Assembly (NCBI GenBank): GCA_016785225.1
Contig: JAFBJZ010000424.1
Coordinates: 186,001 to 250,000 of the forward strand
DNA length: 64,000 bases
DNA from: Psettodes erumei
Lineage: Eukaryota > Chordata > Actinopteri > Pleuronectiformes > Psettodidae
Reading direction: 5' to 3'
This document shows, piece after piece, positions 12,134 through 23,998 of the stretch (the first letter of the stretch is position 1; every line of letters begins with the position of its first letter). The translations under genes and the position numbers were made by a program. Below the pieces are notes generated by a model. That model did not search any database. It worked only from the letters and a program-made list of their open reading frames with translations, and was not told the origin of the DNA.

Positions 12134-13443
12134 TCAGCGGAACCATCTGGCACGGAGGAACTGAATCAGCTGACGTTCCTCATCATTTGGTCCTGGGTAA
12201 CATGAGGAAACACACACAACATAAACATGCACGCTGCATGTAAAAAAAGAGTTTTTGAGCTACTTACACTATACATTACAATCTCTATGTATGTATTTGT
12301 CACACTATGAAATATCTGTGCACACTGACCTTGTTCCTGTTTGTTTGTTACATCTAATTTGTTTGGTATGATTGAAGGCTGGGGCTGATGATTTCTTTCA
12401 TTTTGGTTACCATTGATTTGCTTATTATTTTCTTAATCTCAAATAACTGAAGTAATTAACTGAAATTGTTCCAGAAATGTTCGCCTCTTCTAAGAATGCC
12501 GACACGTTTGTTTAATTTCAGTTTGTTTTAGCTGTTCTGTCTGTCTCAGTCAATTACCAGGAAACAGTTCATCTTCGTCAGCTGTTTGTGACCACAGAGA
12601 AGATCAATGAACACATCAGGTTCACGCAGACCATGACTGAGAGAACATGATGTGTCCTTCTTGTCTTGGTCCAGAGACAAAATGAACCATTATTACTCAC
12701 CATATTCGTTGTCGGGGGCAGCTATCTCGTCATTGTTATCGTCACCATCCTCATCATTGTTGTCATTATCGTCATTGTTATCGTCATTGTCGCTGCCAAG
12801 AAGACCTGAAAACTGAGGAAAGGAGTTGGAGAAACTTCACTGGAGATTCCTCACAGACATCACCATGACAGTGTGAAGGAGAAACACGGGTGCTTTCACA
12901 ACCATAGTCTTAACCATAGCATCCACAAAGTACTAGTTATTATTCACCTTCTGGTTTGTTCATGAGACAAAAGGCTGATATTATCAAACCTGACCTCAGC
13001 CACTTTTCTATGTGGTCCTGGATCAGGTATTTCAAGACAAGACCGTGCATCAACCCAGGTCTGTCTCACTGCAGACATTTAGACATGTAACAGTAAGAAT
13101 AACCTAGCTGTGAGTAACACGACAACTGGCCTCCTTTTTTCTTCTTCAGTTTCATGTTTCTGCGTTATGCAAAGTCACAGACATTACTTTCTTGTTAACC
13201 AGAATTTGTACAAAATTAACGTTAGGACAAAGAGGGCAGGGACATGGAGGAATCTGCTACCTCCTCGTCTATTGGAGAGTTGGCTTGATCCCTGTTTTCT
13301 GGGTTTTGGTCACTGGCCAGCTCCTCTATGAGCTGGGCCATGACATCATCATCGTCGTCGTCGTCGTCGTCGTCATCGTCAACATCGTCATCGTCAACGT
13401 CATCGTTGTCTGAGGAATCATCGTCGTCCTGGTCTTCATCATC
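12134..13443 (-). other. dcaf1: dcaf1 acidic tail, coding exons 27-29
   Basis: Exon 27 (13443-13261) begins DDEDQDDDDSSDNDD and runs into eleven consecutive Asp codons. Exon 28 (12812-12701) is Asp/Asn-rich. Exon 29 (12192-12134) ends ...QFLRARWFR and a TGA stop. Exon 28 must use the acceptor cctcag|TTTTCAGG to keep phase 0; the AG seven bases downstream would give a premature stop. An acidic C-terminus is typical of DCAF1 and is needed for some partners such as Merlin. The basic-aromatic end is unlike the human C-terminus that I recall (...LSLNE), so exon 29 carries more doubt than the others. Confidence 0.75.
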
Positions 13444-16400
13444 CTGGAGATGAATAACTGATAACCAACCAAATCCTGATTCTCTGAACTTTTATTTTCA
13501 TTCTTTTTAAATTGTTTTGAGTGACAGTAGAACTAAGTTGAGGAACAGTGTATTGTGCCTTTAAGATCACTGTCTCATACATTTTAAATGTAACTGCATG
13601 CTTCAAGATAACTAATAATGCACGTCAGTACTGATATTATGCAGCCTAAACTCACGGTATATAACCTCCTGCTGTGCAGAGACTAAAAGTATCTTCACAT
13701 CTCCGTGTCTCACCTCGTCGTCATCGTCGTCTCCCTCCTCAGCCAGCTTCTGCCGTCCAACCTCGTAGAGACGGCACACCGTGTCCAAGCTCACCGTGTC
13801 CTGGTTCTGCACAGTTAAATTACAATTAATACATAAACTTCTTGTTTCCCTGGAAAAAAAGGACATTTAGAGGTACAAAAACAGCTAAAATGACTCATTG
13901 ACTAAATCACTTTAGTTGATCAACAGAGATACAATTAGCAATTACATTGCTAATTGATTAGCAAAAAGTCTGCTGATTTTATTATTATTATTATAACAAC
14001 ACAAAAGCAAGGTTTAAGAAAATCATGCCCCTGTGCAGGCTAATTACAAGCAAAGTACCTCAATGACAGCCAGGTAGCAGTCTTTGTTGTCAGTACACAG
14101 GTCAAAGATGTTCCTCTTTACATCCACTGTGGCTGAAAAATAAGACAAATAAATAAATAAATATACATATATATCATATATAACAGCTGGGGTTTGTAGT
14201 GAAACTATTTACCCCTGGGGGTGGAGAAAGAAATTATGAAATATGACACAATTGAACATCACATTTGTTTTTCCAATTTAAAATAAATCTGGTGTAAACT
14301 GGCATAAAAAGAGGTACAGCCAACCGATGGGTTTGTAGTCTGTAGCATCGAAGGTTCTGAAGGATGAGCCGAAGGGACTCTTCATCTGCTGGTCCATATC
14401 TTCATCCTCATCATCGGCCTGCAGCATCGCTGTGTGTGCGTGTGTGGGGGCAAAGGAAGAAGACAGCAACGCAAATGGTAACCCATGCTAACAATACACA
14501 GAGCACCTGTTAGATTTCCATGTAACAAACGAGTTATTCCTGTTAAATAACCAAGTAAATAAATAAAAATCTATTAGTTCACACACACACAAGCCCGTAC
14601 CTCCATACATAATGGTGGCGTTGCTGTTGAAGACCACCCTGCACTGGTCCAGGGCCGGGACGGTGTGCAGGAGGTGGAAGCTCCTCAGGTCCCACTGACG
14701 TCTCCAGGTCAAGGCCAACAACTACAGTCCAACATGACTCACTACAGACACACGTCCTTACAGTCCTTATAAGTAAATCTATTTTACAATCTCTCTTATT
14801 GCCCGATGAATGTATTAAATAAACCAGATATCATGTGTTAATCGGCTCTAAAGGTGCAGGGAGAGGGATTTTGTTTCCTTCAGACAGAGCTCGGGTTAAC
14901 CTTTGCCCCATTTCCAGTCTTTATGCTAAGCTAAAGCAAACAGGCTGCTGGATGTAGCTTCATATTTAAACAACTGGAATAACAGCTTTTCTTACCCAGC
15001 TCTCAGCAAAAAAAAAAGCAAATCTAAAATTGTCAAAGTAAAATTACATTTCATTTCAACAGGCGCCACAGAACAGCAGAGCCGATCCAGTAACATACTC
15101 AGAACAATCAAGGGCAAATGTCTCATTTTGTTTTGGTTTGTATCTAAATGCCTCTGGACCATCAGTTTAAAACCACAGGGATGGAAGGATACGATCTCAG
15201 TGTTGATGATGACCTCCAGGCCGTTCGGATGGAAAACCCCGCTGAGGTTCATGTTGAACTTGTCGAACTTGTGGATGGCCCGCGACGCCCGCACGTCCCA
15301 CAGCACCCCGTCGTTCAGCACCATGTCGTCGGTGGGGCTGAAGGTGGCGCAGTTCCTCTTGTAGTTGTTGGCCAGGGGGGGCGCGTTCAGGGTCAGGGTC
15401 TTCTGACCCGTCTGGATGTCGTAGATCTGCGGCGCCGAGGGAGAAAACATACGAGACCAGTAAAAACTGTCAGAAGGACTAACATGGAAAAATGTGAACA
15501 AGTTGTGACATTTGTGAACATTGTGGGTAACCTACGTGTGCGACTTGGTCCTTGGTGCCGATGACTCGGTCCTGAGAAAGTTTACTGAACTCAACATAGT
15601 GGTCATCTGCAAATGAAGTTCTGGGAAGAGGAAAAAAAAAAATCAGCAACATTCAAACACCACAGTTCATACGCCATAAGAATAAACAGTGTGTGTTTGT
15701 GTGTGTGTTTTACTTCAAGGTAAAGGCACCATCCATACTCCAGAGGGCAGACAAGGGGACGGTCCAAGACGCAGAGGTAAGCAGCAATTTCCCATCCTGA
15801 GAAACACAAAGCATTCAAGGTTTAACTTTTTTTTAATCATTTCACAAAACTTCCAATTTATTGACTATAACAGAAATGTTTTTTTAGCTGTCATTTAAAA
15901 GACATTATACCCTGGAGGGTTCCAGGTGCGTGACGGCTGATGCGTGGCAGGTGTAGTCGGCTTCTTCCTCTCCAGAGAAGATGTTGTAGAACTTGAGGTG
16001 ACCGGCGCACGTTCCCAGCATCAGGAATTGCTCACGGGGCGAGAAGGCACAACAGGTGAAGCCGCTCTCGCCTCCGTCGCCTCGTGGAAGACTGACATCG
16101 GACGAAACCTAAACAGAGGGGGGGAAAAAGAAGGCAGAGACAAAGGAAGACCAAGAGAAGGGGGATTCGTTTTTAGACTCATGCTAGTCAATGTTACTTT
16201 CCATTTTGAAAGACAAATATTTCCTATCTTGAAATGAACTGTAACAAAAACAGAAACGTGCTTTTACTAAAACAGGGAGTGCCTGTCACCTGCTGAATAT
16301 CAGGTGTCTATCCAGACACCCTCTGTCCACGCCTCCGTATTTCGGGTACAGCACCCTGCTGCCCAGGCGAGCGGTGAAGTTGGCCGACGCCTGTCGCCTC

Positions 16401-16588
16401 TGCTTGGGCTCGGGGCACCGGTGGGGGGTGAAGAGGGAGAAGGGGGGCAGGTGGTGACGGGGTTGCGGCAGCGCGCGTGCTGCTCCCTCAGGTACTCGGT
16501 GATGATGCTGTCGAGAGTCGGGGGCGAGGGAAGGTGGCGCTCCAGCTGCTTCTTCATGGCCGGAGTCTGAGCGAGAGAGGGAAAAGAA

Positions 16589-16627
<39 letters not shown>

Positions 16628-19600
16628 CATTATTTATATAGTTGTTAGTGAAGTTGATAGTTGTTGTGAAGCAATTTTTCCCACTAAATATTTTCATTCC
16701 AGAACCCATCACTGACCTGAATGAAAGCACCGTGGTCTGATTTCTGCCTCAGCACTTGAACTTTTTTCCCTGAGTTGCAACTGGCCGCCGGACGCTCCCG
16801 CGTGAATAAAATCCGGCCAACCGGATGTGAGCCCTGCCCGTGAGGATGTGGAGGCGGAGGAGGAGTGGGGAGGGCAGCAGAGCACGAGGCGTGAGGGGTG
16901 ACAAGAGAGCGACACGGAGAGGGAGAGGCCGAGGAGCCCGCGGCGACCGACGACACGGGGGAGGATCCGACGTGGCAGGCGGCGCGGGCCGCGATCCCGC
17001 CAGCTAACCGGCAAGTCCTGGGGATCGTCGGGGTGGAGGGGGGAGGGGTGATGCAGGAGGAAGCGTTCGGACAGAGGGGCCCCACAGATAAATTTGCTTC
17101 TTTAACGAGTGTGTCCGCCGTGTCGTGGAGCCCTTTAGCCACAAGGTGGTTCCTGATGAGCAACAAGAGCTCCTTCCCGGAGAAGGTGATGCGGGACTGG
17201 GCGACCACGTTGGCCCTCTGCAGACGGGCCAGCGACACCTCGGTGCCCATGAGGAGAGGCTTCCCCGACACTCGCTCCGTCATCTCGGCGGCGTAGCGGC
17301 AGAAGCGGACGTGCTCGCTGCATTTGTCCTGCAGCACCGGCTCCTTCATCAGCTGCGGAGGTGAAAGGAAGGAAAACAACACGTGAGCGTTTGTGGGTGA
17401 CGATCGTGGATCTTCAAGAATAAACAATAAAAACAGGAAACCGTGCAGCACATATGACAGACCCGCTGACTGAAAGTCTTATACTCACCTGTTGAATGTA
17501 GCCGTTGGTGAACAGCGGCAGTTTGCTGATGATCTGTCTGATTGCCGCGCTGCGAGAGAGTCCGACCAGAGCCTTGCAGGCCAGAGCGCGGATCATGTCT
17601 GCGTCTGTGATGGGCGTCTTCACCGACAGCAGAGACAGAAGCACCTGGGAAAGAACGAGAGGGATGGAATTGTGGTAATTTGTCTGTGACACTCTGGACT
17701 TTTTAGAAATATTTCATTAAAGGAATCGAGAATCCTGACGCTGGAGGAGAATAAATACTAATGCTAACACTGATAAATAAACAGTAATGCTACAGCTCAG
17801 TTTGTGTCCCTGAGCTCTAGTAAGTATTATATGGATGCACAAAAACAAAACTCCTTGAGCCCTCTGCTACATGCAAAAAAAAATAAAATTAAAAATTATT
17901 GTGCTTTCATTCTTACCTTTATACCATTGTTGTTCTGCACTACTCGCCACATGTTGGCCAGCACCCTGCTGTGGGGGGTGGGAGGCTGCTGGGGGTTGAG
18001 GGACAGCCGGAGGGGGGCGACAGCAAAAGCACGACCGGTGTCCAGGCTCTGGTCTGGTGCGCACACACAGTTTATTATCACCTGCGAGGGACAGAGGTCA
18101 GAGGTCAGAAAATGGGGGTTATTGTGTTAACGCTCATGTTTATTCATAGAAACGACACCGTGAAGGTGGGAGGGTTTGTGGGCAGGTGAGCAACTGAAGC
18201 CAGTACAGTTCATAAGGGCACCTGACTGCTGCTTTAAAGACAAATTTGAAAAACTGCGGACCCGGACGACAGCCCTTTAAAACCGTCCACGTACTTGTAG
18301 CGCAGACTTCTGGATCTCAGCATCATTGACGAACACCTCGCCCTCTGCGACGCCCAGGATGATGCTCATACCTGCGGCAGAAGTCCAGGACGTAAAGATC
18401 CGAGAACTGAAGCTCAAAACATTTAGCAGAACTGAAAGAGGGAAATCAGAGGGGTTTTACTGACCCACGGTGGAAACAGGCGACCCGATCTCATCAGGAA
18501 CCTCTACAGTGTCTGCCAGCACCAGCCGGACTGACGGAACCACCGTCAGGATGGCCAGGATGTCCAAAGTGTAACGCACGGTGTCACTCCTGGATGGAAA
18601 CAGGGCGAAGCGGGACGAGTCACGAAAGCTGTAAACGCGGCGACGGATGAAGAGAAGAAAAAAAGATGACAGCAAAGCGACGTCACCTGCCGTAGAACGT
18701 CCCCCAGTCACAGGCTGCAGAGATGAGCTGCAGCATTAAAGGAAAGCAGGACAGCTTCTTTAAAATCTCCACCGGTTCCCAGCAGAGCTGCGGTCCGACC
18801 TCAATGAGAAACTCCACCATATCGATAACCTGCTCTCTGGTGTAGGTGTACGCCTGGAACACACGCACAGGGTGAGATCCACAACTGACAGGACACTGTG
18901 AACCAACGGGACGATTATGAATCCACCACACACCTTGTAAAGCGTCTGCTGGGGAACGGAGCCTTCGTTACATGTGTGCAGGGACTGCTTCACCTGTTCA
19001 ACCTTTACTGCCAGGTGAGCCTCAAAGTACCTGAACGAGGTCACAGCAATGATCAATAATCAAGCATGTGCTCAAAGCATTTTTATATACATGTGTATAA
19101 TATACGGTTCAGTGAGGGGGAGCAGATTTATGCACAAGTCCTGTGAAGCAGCTGGAGGGTGTCTGCATGATTTTCAAGGACTTAAAGCATCAGCGTGAAG
19201 GAAATCAAAGACGAAAAAGAAATGTAAAAGAACAACAGACACACTTCCATCCATCACTGTACCTGCGCAGGGCCATGCAGGTGTGTTTGGCTTTCTGTCG
19301 GCTGGAGAAGACCTGGTCATCGCTTAACAAGGACACATTCTCCATGTTCAAGATGTCCAGAGTACTGATCTGCACGGACAGAAGGACGTTTCCCGTAAAC
19401 AAAAGGTACCATAACAATAACAACATGCCTGTAAGATACACGATTTAGCACGGACCAAGTTGACGAGCCGCCGCAGGCCGTCATGGCAGTCGAAGAGCTG
19501 CAGCACCGCTCTGAAGGAGAAGGAAATGGAGAAGAACATGGTGGCGTGGCAGACCCCCGAGGCGTGGGACGACTCCAGCAGCCACAGAGCGTAGGACACC

Positions 19601-22600
19601 ATGTTCGACAGCACGCTGTCCGGGAGCATGCACACCTACACACACAGCGGAGAGACAAACAGGACATTAAGGCTCAGCTCAAAACGCAGGCTTTCACCTG
19701 GGGTTTGATCCGGAACGAGCGAACGTGACGTGGAGTGGGCCAACAATATGATTATCACATGAGCTGCTTTAGTTAGCACTAACAGCTGAAACAGCCTATC
19801 CATACCCTCTCCAAGGCGTCTTGGTTGTACGCCAGGTAGTAGAAGCACAGGGACAATCCGGTCGCTGCCATGGACCGCCTCGGGATCTCCAGAAGTTTGT
19901 GCACTCCTCCATGACTGATGAACTCTGCCGCAAACTTCTTGTGGAGGAGCAGCGAGGCGAGATACTGAGGCGAGAAAATCAGTGTTTTCATAGCGACCCC
20001 CTGAATTCATTAAAAGAACTTAGAATGAAGACTGAAAGCGGCTCATCAGCGGTTATGTGAGGAGGAGAAACATGAAGAGTTAAAGAAGAACTGGGAACAA
20101 GATGTTCAAAGAATGGACACCTGTGTGATGTAAAAAAAAACAAAAACATTATGTAAAGCTGGTATATTTCTTCTTCATGGAGCTTTGTATGGCCCCACCC
20201 ACACAGCTTTGGCTTATCCCTCCACACACACACACACACACACACACTTCCTCTCTGGGGAGGGACTGAATGACGAGCAAGATAAAGGAAATGCTCGGAC
20301 CGGACCGGCTCTGAATGACGACAATCACACAGATAAGTGAAGAGGACTCAGCAATGACTCATTTACTGCTTTTTTTTTTTTTTTTTTTTTTAAACAAAAC
20401 TTACTGATGTATTTAAAACCTTCAACATGAAATGAAAATGTTGAGAAGGGCATTTATTTTCACATGTGACATTACTGAAGATTAATGTTTCACTCTGTTA
20501 TTCAATATAACTCACCTGGCGTTTCCTTGGATGTGTTTTACAAACATACTTGAACAATGCACAAACTAACTGGACTGCAAATACCTCACTGACTATCTAA
20601 TTACATGGGGGGGGGGTATAAGTCCACTTTCACCATCATCACCAATTTCCTGCCACGTCCGTGATGTTTTGGCGGCGTGCAGGTCTTACCAGGAGCGCAT
20701 CGAAGGTGAGCTGGATGCACTTGGTCTTCCTCAGGTCTATGTAGTTCATCAGCAGCAAGCGGGTGTCCAGCCGCATGAAGACGGCGAGGAGCTGAAGAGG
20801 AAAGACAGTTCATTTCATTGTAGTTAAGTGTGGGCAGAATGAAGAAATTAAAAGGAGGTTGCTGCCTTTCTCCATATTTAACTTTATATTTGTAACTTAA
20901 CAATGGCATAAAGCCTTCAGTGAGGGAGCCGCGTGATGTCACCCGAGCTGGCATCAGTCGGTTTGTTTGTCTCACCTCCTGGTAGTCTCCAAGCGGTGTC
21001 AGATACTGCAGGATGAGCCTCTGCTCCATGGCCGGGCTCAGCGGGGACAGGCAGTAGTCAGAGCCAATCACCATGGAGCTCATCTCACTCCAGGAGGTGC
21101 TGCTGGTTGGCTGGTCGCCGGCGTCGGTCCTCTGCGCCTTCTCATCCGTCCTGAGAGAGGAGGAGGAGGAGGTGGTGGCGAAGTTGAGCTTCTGCTTAGC
21201 CTTCCTCCCGTTCTCCTTTACCGCCTGTCTCCTCCCTCCTTCGCCCTGCCTGCCCTCCGTCTGCCTGGAGCCAGGGTCCGGGCTCGCCTGGTATGCAATG
21301 TTTGGAAGAAGTCGGGTGGAGCTGGATCCTCCGCTGCTGCTGCCATTTTTCTGAGCGGATCCGCACCGGGCTGAAAGTTTGGCGCTGGCCTTCGACGCCG
21401 GCCTGCCTCTCTCTCCGTCTTTCTCCTCTCCCGGGTCTTCTGCCTCTGTCTGGTCTGGCTGGTCTGCTGAGATGCTTGACGTTTGGGCGGCTTCAACCTG
21501 AGTGTCCTGAGGTAGATTCTGGGGGGTCTCAGTGAGACCGCTGGGTTTCTCGGCCTCTTCAGTTTGCAGCTTGTGCAGGCGCTGAATCATGATTGGTACC
21601 TGGATTTTTGGCGGAAACAAGTGATGCCGTTGGACTGTATATGTTATATATGGGTTTATTGATCATTGTTACACTAACAACACAACAGAGTGGCAACTTA
21701 TTATCTTTCAATGTATTGCCAACAGTTTTTATCATTAAAAAGGAATAAAAAAGCCGCGACAGGAGGTTTGCACGCACACGTGCGTGAGACTCACCAGCTG
21801 CATGTTCTCCTCCCTGTAGCTGGTCGCCACTTCCTGGTTGCTCATGGCCCTGGCCAGCAGCCCCGTGGCGTAGACGCACAGCGGCCGCTCGGCTTCACGA
21901 GCCCAGCTGAGCAGCTTCTCCACCAGACCTTCCTGTCACGCAAGACGCAAACAACATGAACCCGCTCAGCCACAGGCAGTTTAACAAACACAGGTAACAA
22001 TAACATACTGACGCTCATTACCTTAGTGTTAAACTGCCAGGAAACATGTATAATCATTCTAAAGTTAAAGTGGTGCCTCAACACCTCTGTTTCTGTTTGG
22101 GTCATATAAGTCATGAGACTATGATGATTAATATCTGGCTTGAGAAATCGAGTCTGATTCCATATGACTGTAGTAATAATTGATATGATGTTTCACCTTC
22201 TCTTGGAAGACGACGGCCGTCTCCAGACCCGGCATGATGTTCTGAAGCAGGCGGCAGGCGGCCGTGTTGAGGCTCAGCTCTCTGCTGGTCATTATGTATG
22301 TGTCAATCAGCTGGAACACACAAACAACACCAACTAAAGCTCCAATTCATAACAATTCAATTACTATTATGCTATATAATAATATTATGCCATATACTAT
22401 TTACATACATAAATACAATTTTGGCTTCTCACGTGTGAAAGTTTGCAGCTTATTTTGACTTATGTGATAGTTTATGAAATAAAATATTTCTCAGCAAAAA
22501 CGAATTTATTGAGAAAATAAGGCAGATTAATCAATAAGGGGGATTGTTGTTACTTACAGCAGCTGCATGCGTTCTTTGTCAGAATGAGGTTGTATATCAC

Positions 22601-23241
22601 ACTGTTCTCACCTCATTAGTGAAGTCATCACAAAGGAAGAGCATCTTCAGGAGCAGTCCCAGCATGCAGTCGGGGTCGGCCCGTCCTGCAAAGTCAGACA
22701 GCAACAAGAAACTTGACAGACACTCTCAAAATTTAACAGAAGCTTCATTTACGTTTTCACTTAAAAAAAGACAGTAACCACATCAGTTACCATCAGTTCA
22801 CAAATCATGTGCTTCTGAAACCTTTATGTTATGATATTTTCTTAAAAAAGAAAAGGTGTGAACCTGGATGACGGTCATCAAACGGATCAGGGTCTGCTTT
22901 GTGATACTTTCTTGTCTCCCGTTCAAACAGCTCAGATATTCTGCAGAAAACAGAGAGACGAGACACAGTCACCTCCCGGGAAAACCTCTGGCGTCCGTCT
23001 CTCATCCACACAACATCGAGATTACTGCTCCTCGAACAATCGCCGCTAACTTTGTGAGGGTGGACACCAGTTGCTCTGTGGTGTTGTGCTGCACTTCGTC
23101 CCATTCGTCCAACAGCGCGGCGAGCTCCGTCTTGGCATCCGAGGTCATGGCGACAGCCATGGCGGCCGACAACGCGGCCGAGTAGGCGGACGCCATGACG
23201 GCTGACAGTGCGGCTGATGATTCTTCTTGGGGGTTGGCCAT
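12134..23241 (-). CDS. dcaf1: DDB1- and CUL4-associated factor 1 (DCAF1/VprBP)
   Basis: DCAF1 is the substrate receptor of the CUL4-DDB1-RBX1 (CRL4) and EDD/HUWE-type ubiquitin ligases, mainly nuclear, with roles in replication, cell growth and NF2/Merlin signalling. The 29 coding exons in transcript order are 23241-23051, 22940-22864, 22685-22612, 22310-22197, 21932-21795, 21599-20976, 20791-20690, 19964-19806, 19635-19456, 19369-19263, 19030-18934, 18853-18687, 18589-18465, 18371-18295, 18081-17917, 17644-17489, 17352-16717, 16566-16290, 16108-15911, 15796-15714, 15620-15536, 15426-15193, 14694-14601, 14429-14325, 14132-14059, 13806-13714, 13443-13261, 12812-12701 and 12192-12134. All phases match. 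With one base restored in exons 18 and 19 the total is 1596 codons, against about 1507 residues in human. Conserved blocks include TDADMIRALACKALVGLSRS, a LisH motif near residues 911-940, WDxR motifs near 1325 and 1357, and an acidic tail. Identity is certain; the last exon is least sure. Confidence 0.95.
14601..15426 (-). other. dcaf1: dcaf1 WD40-region exons 22-23 with two WDxR (DWD) motifs
   Basis: Exon 22 (15426-15193) encodes IYDIQTGQKTL...VLWDVRASRAIHKF and ends ...EVIINTEI. Exon 23 (14694-14601) opens with WDLRSFHLLHTVPALDQCR. The paired WDxR motifs are the DDB1-binding determinants of DCAF1, and both Arg residues are intact. This argues that the gene is functional despite the frameshifts further upstream. 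Confidence 0.9.
15911..16108 (-). CDS. dcaf1: dcaf1 coding exon 19, with apparent one-base deletion
   Basis: Read in phase from exon 18 the exon starts R-FRPMSVFHEAT, matching the family (FRPISVFREA), then loses homology. From the next bases another frame gives ESGFTCCAFSPREQFLMLGT, again the family sequence, through to ...THLEPSR. One base, most simply a third G on the minus strand at 16071-16072 (GAGGC for GAGGGC), restores one frame throughout. Confidence 0.9.
16290..16566 (-). CDS. dcaf1: dcaf1 coding exon 18, with apparent one-base deletion
   Basis: The 5' half reads TPAMKKQLERHLPSPPTLDS...NPVTTCPP in one frame. The 3' half reads FSLFTPHRCPEPKQRRQ...GGVDRGCLDRHLIFS in the next frame. 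Both are family sequence and would be continuous with one more C in the six-base C run (G run 16442-16447 on the plus strand). As given, the first frame meets a stop at the end of the exon. An (AT)n run lies 28 bases upstream of the acceptor. Confidence 0.92.
17087..17175 (-). other. dcaf1: LisH motif of DCAF1
   Basis: KELLLLIRNHLVAKGLHDTA, continuing DTLVKEANL, is the LIS1-homology dimerisation motif found near residue 850 in human DCAF1. It lies within the large exon 17 (17352-16717), whose 3' part is a Pro/Ser/Ala-rich linker typical of the family. Confidence 0.93.
20976..21599 (-). other. dcaf1: dcaf1 coding exon 6, disordered linker
   Basis: This 208-codon exon begins VPIMIQRLHKLQTEE and passes through a Ser/Glu/Gln/Lys-rich region, including GKGRKAKQKLNF-like sequence (NGRKAKQKLNF). 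It then enters the conserved WSEMSSMVIGSDYCLSPLSP and EQRLILQYLTPLGDYQE. The conserved ends fix the frame; the middle is low in conservation, as in other vertebrates. Confidence 0.88.
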
Positions 23242-23247
23242 TGCTGC
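23051..23247 (-). CDS. dcaf1: dcaf1 exon carrying the downstream start codon
   Basis: After acceptor ctctccag the exon reads GCAGCAATGG, a good Kozak context for MANPQEESSAAL. An Ala/Met-rich stretch follows, then SDAKTELAALLDEWDE, which aligns with the human N-terminus (DSKAELTTLLEQWE). The exon ends in phase 2 at AA|gttagc so that the next exon continues K-ISELFERETRKYHKADPDPF. The 30 or so Ala/Met-rich residues are extra relative to human. Confidence 0.85.
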
Positions 23248-23859
23248 CTGGAGAGGCAGGAGGGAAGAGAAGAAGAAGAGCAGGGCCAGGTTAAATAACT
23301 GCTGCTCAAATCCACTTTTTAAAGAACTTGATCAACACATTTGCCGCAGCTGCAAGGATCGCAGCCAATTGCAAGAAAATTAACTTGTAACTGGATGCAA
23401 AGCTGGAGTATTGATGAATCCCACTTATTAAAAACTTATCGTGTCAATCAGTTCCAGGTTCTTTAGTGTTCAGGGTTTTTCCTCTGGTCGTCAGGTTGGG
23501 AGTTTCAGCAGAATCAAAATTGTGATTTAGCTCAAGTTTGTGCCTCCCATGTGTTACCATTACATTTATAGTGCTCAGTGTTCACACACACACACACACA
23601 CACACACACGTGTCGTTCAACAACACTTACTCCTCAAACACAATACTGTAGTTTTTACTTGGGTTTCACAAAAAGAGACGGGATTATGAAATTATTAGAA
23701 AAACCGAACACCTGCCTGTGCATGTTAGTGCTCTACACAAGGCTGGGTTCCACGTTATTATTATTAAACAACTTTAGAGTTCTCCAGAGTCACATATGGA
23801 TAAAACTCTTTCTTTTTCGAGAAAACTAAATTCATTGTTGTTGTTGATTGATGCTCAAC

Positions 23860-23861
<2 letters not shown>

Positions 23862-23907
<46 letters not shown>
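23862..23907. repeat. (GT)n microsatellite in dcaf1 5' intron
   Basis: A perfect GT run of 23 units, about 90 bases downstream of the donor of the upstream start exon in the direction of transcription. Confidence 0.97.
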
Positions 23908-23908
<1 letters not shown>

Positions 23909-23998
23909 AACAAACTAATATTCAAGAGTGTAGAAGACGGATGCCACAGCCTTCGCTCTAATGTCTTACACGTTATCCTTAGGTTTTACAACACTCAC

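Noticed and set aside
16898..17364. Plus-strand frames of up to 132 residues
   Set aside because: They are antisense to the conserved LisH-bearing dcaf1 exon 17.
20967..21535. Plus-strand frames of up to 135 residues
   Set aside because: They are shadows of dcaf1 coding exon 6.
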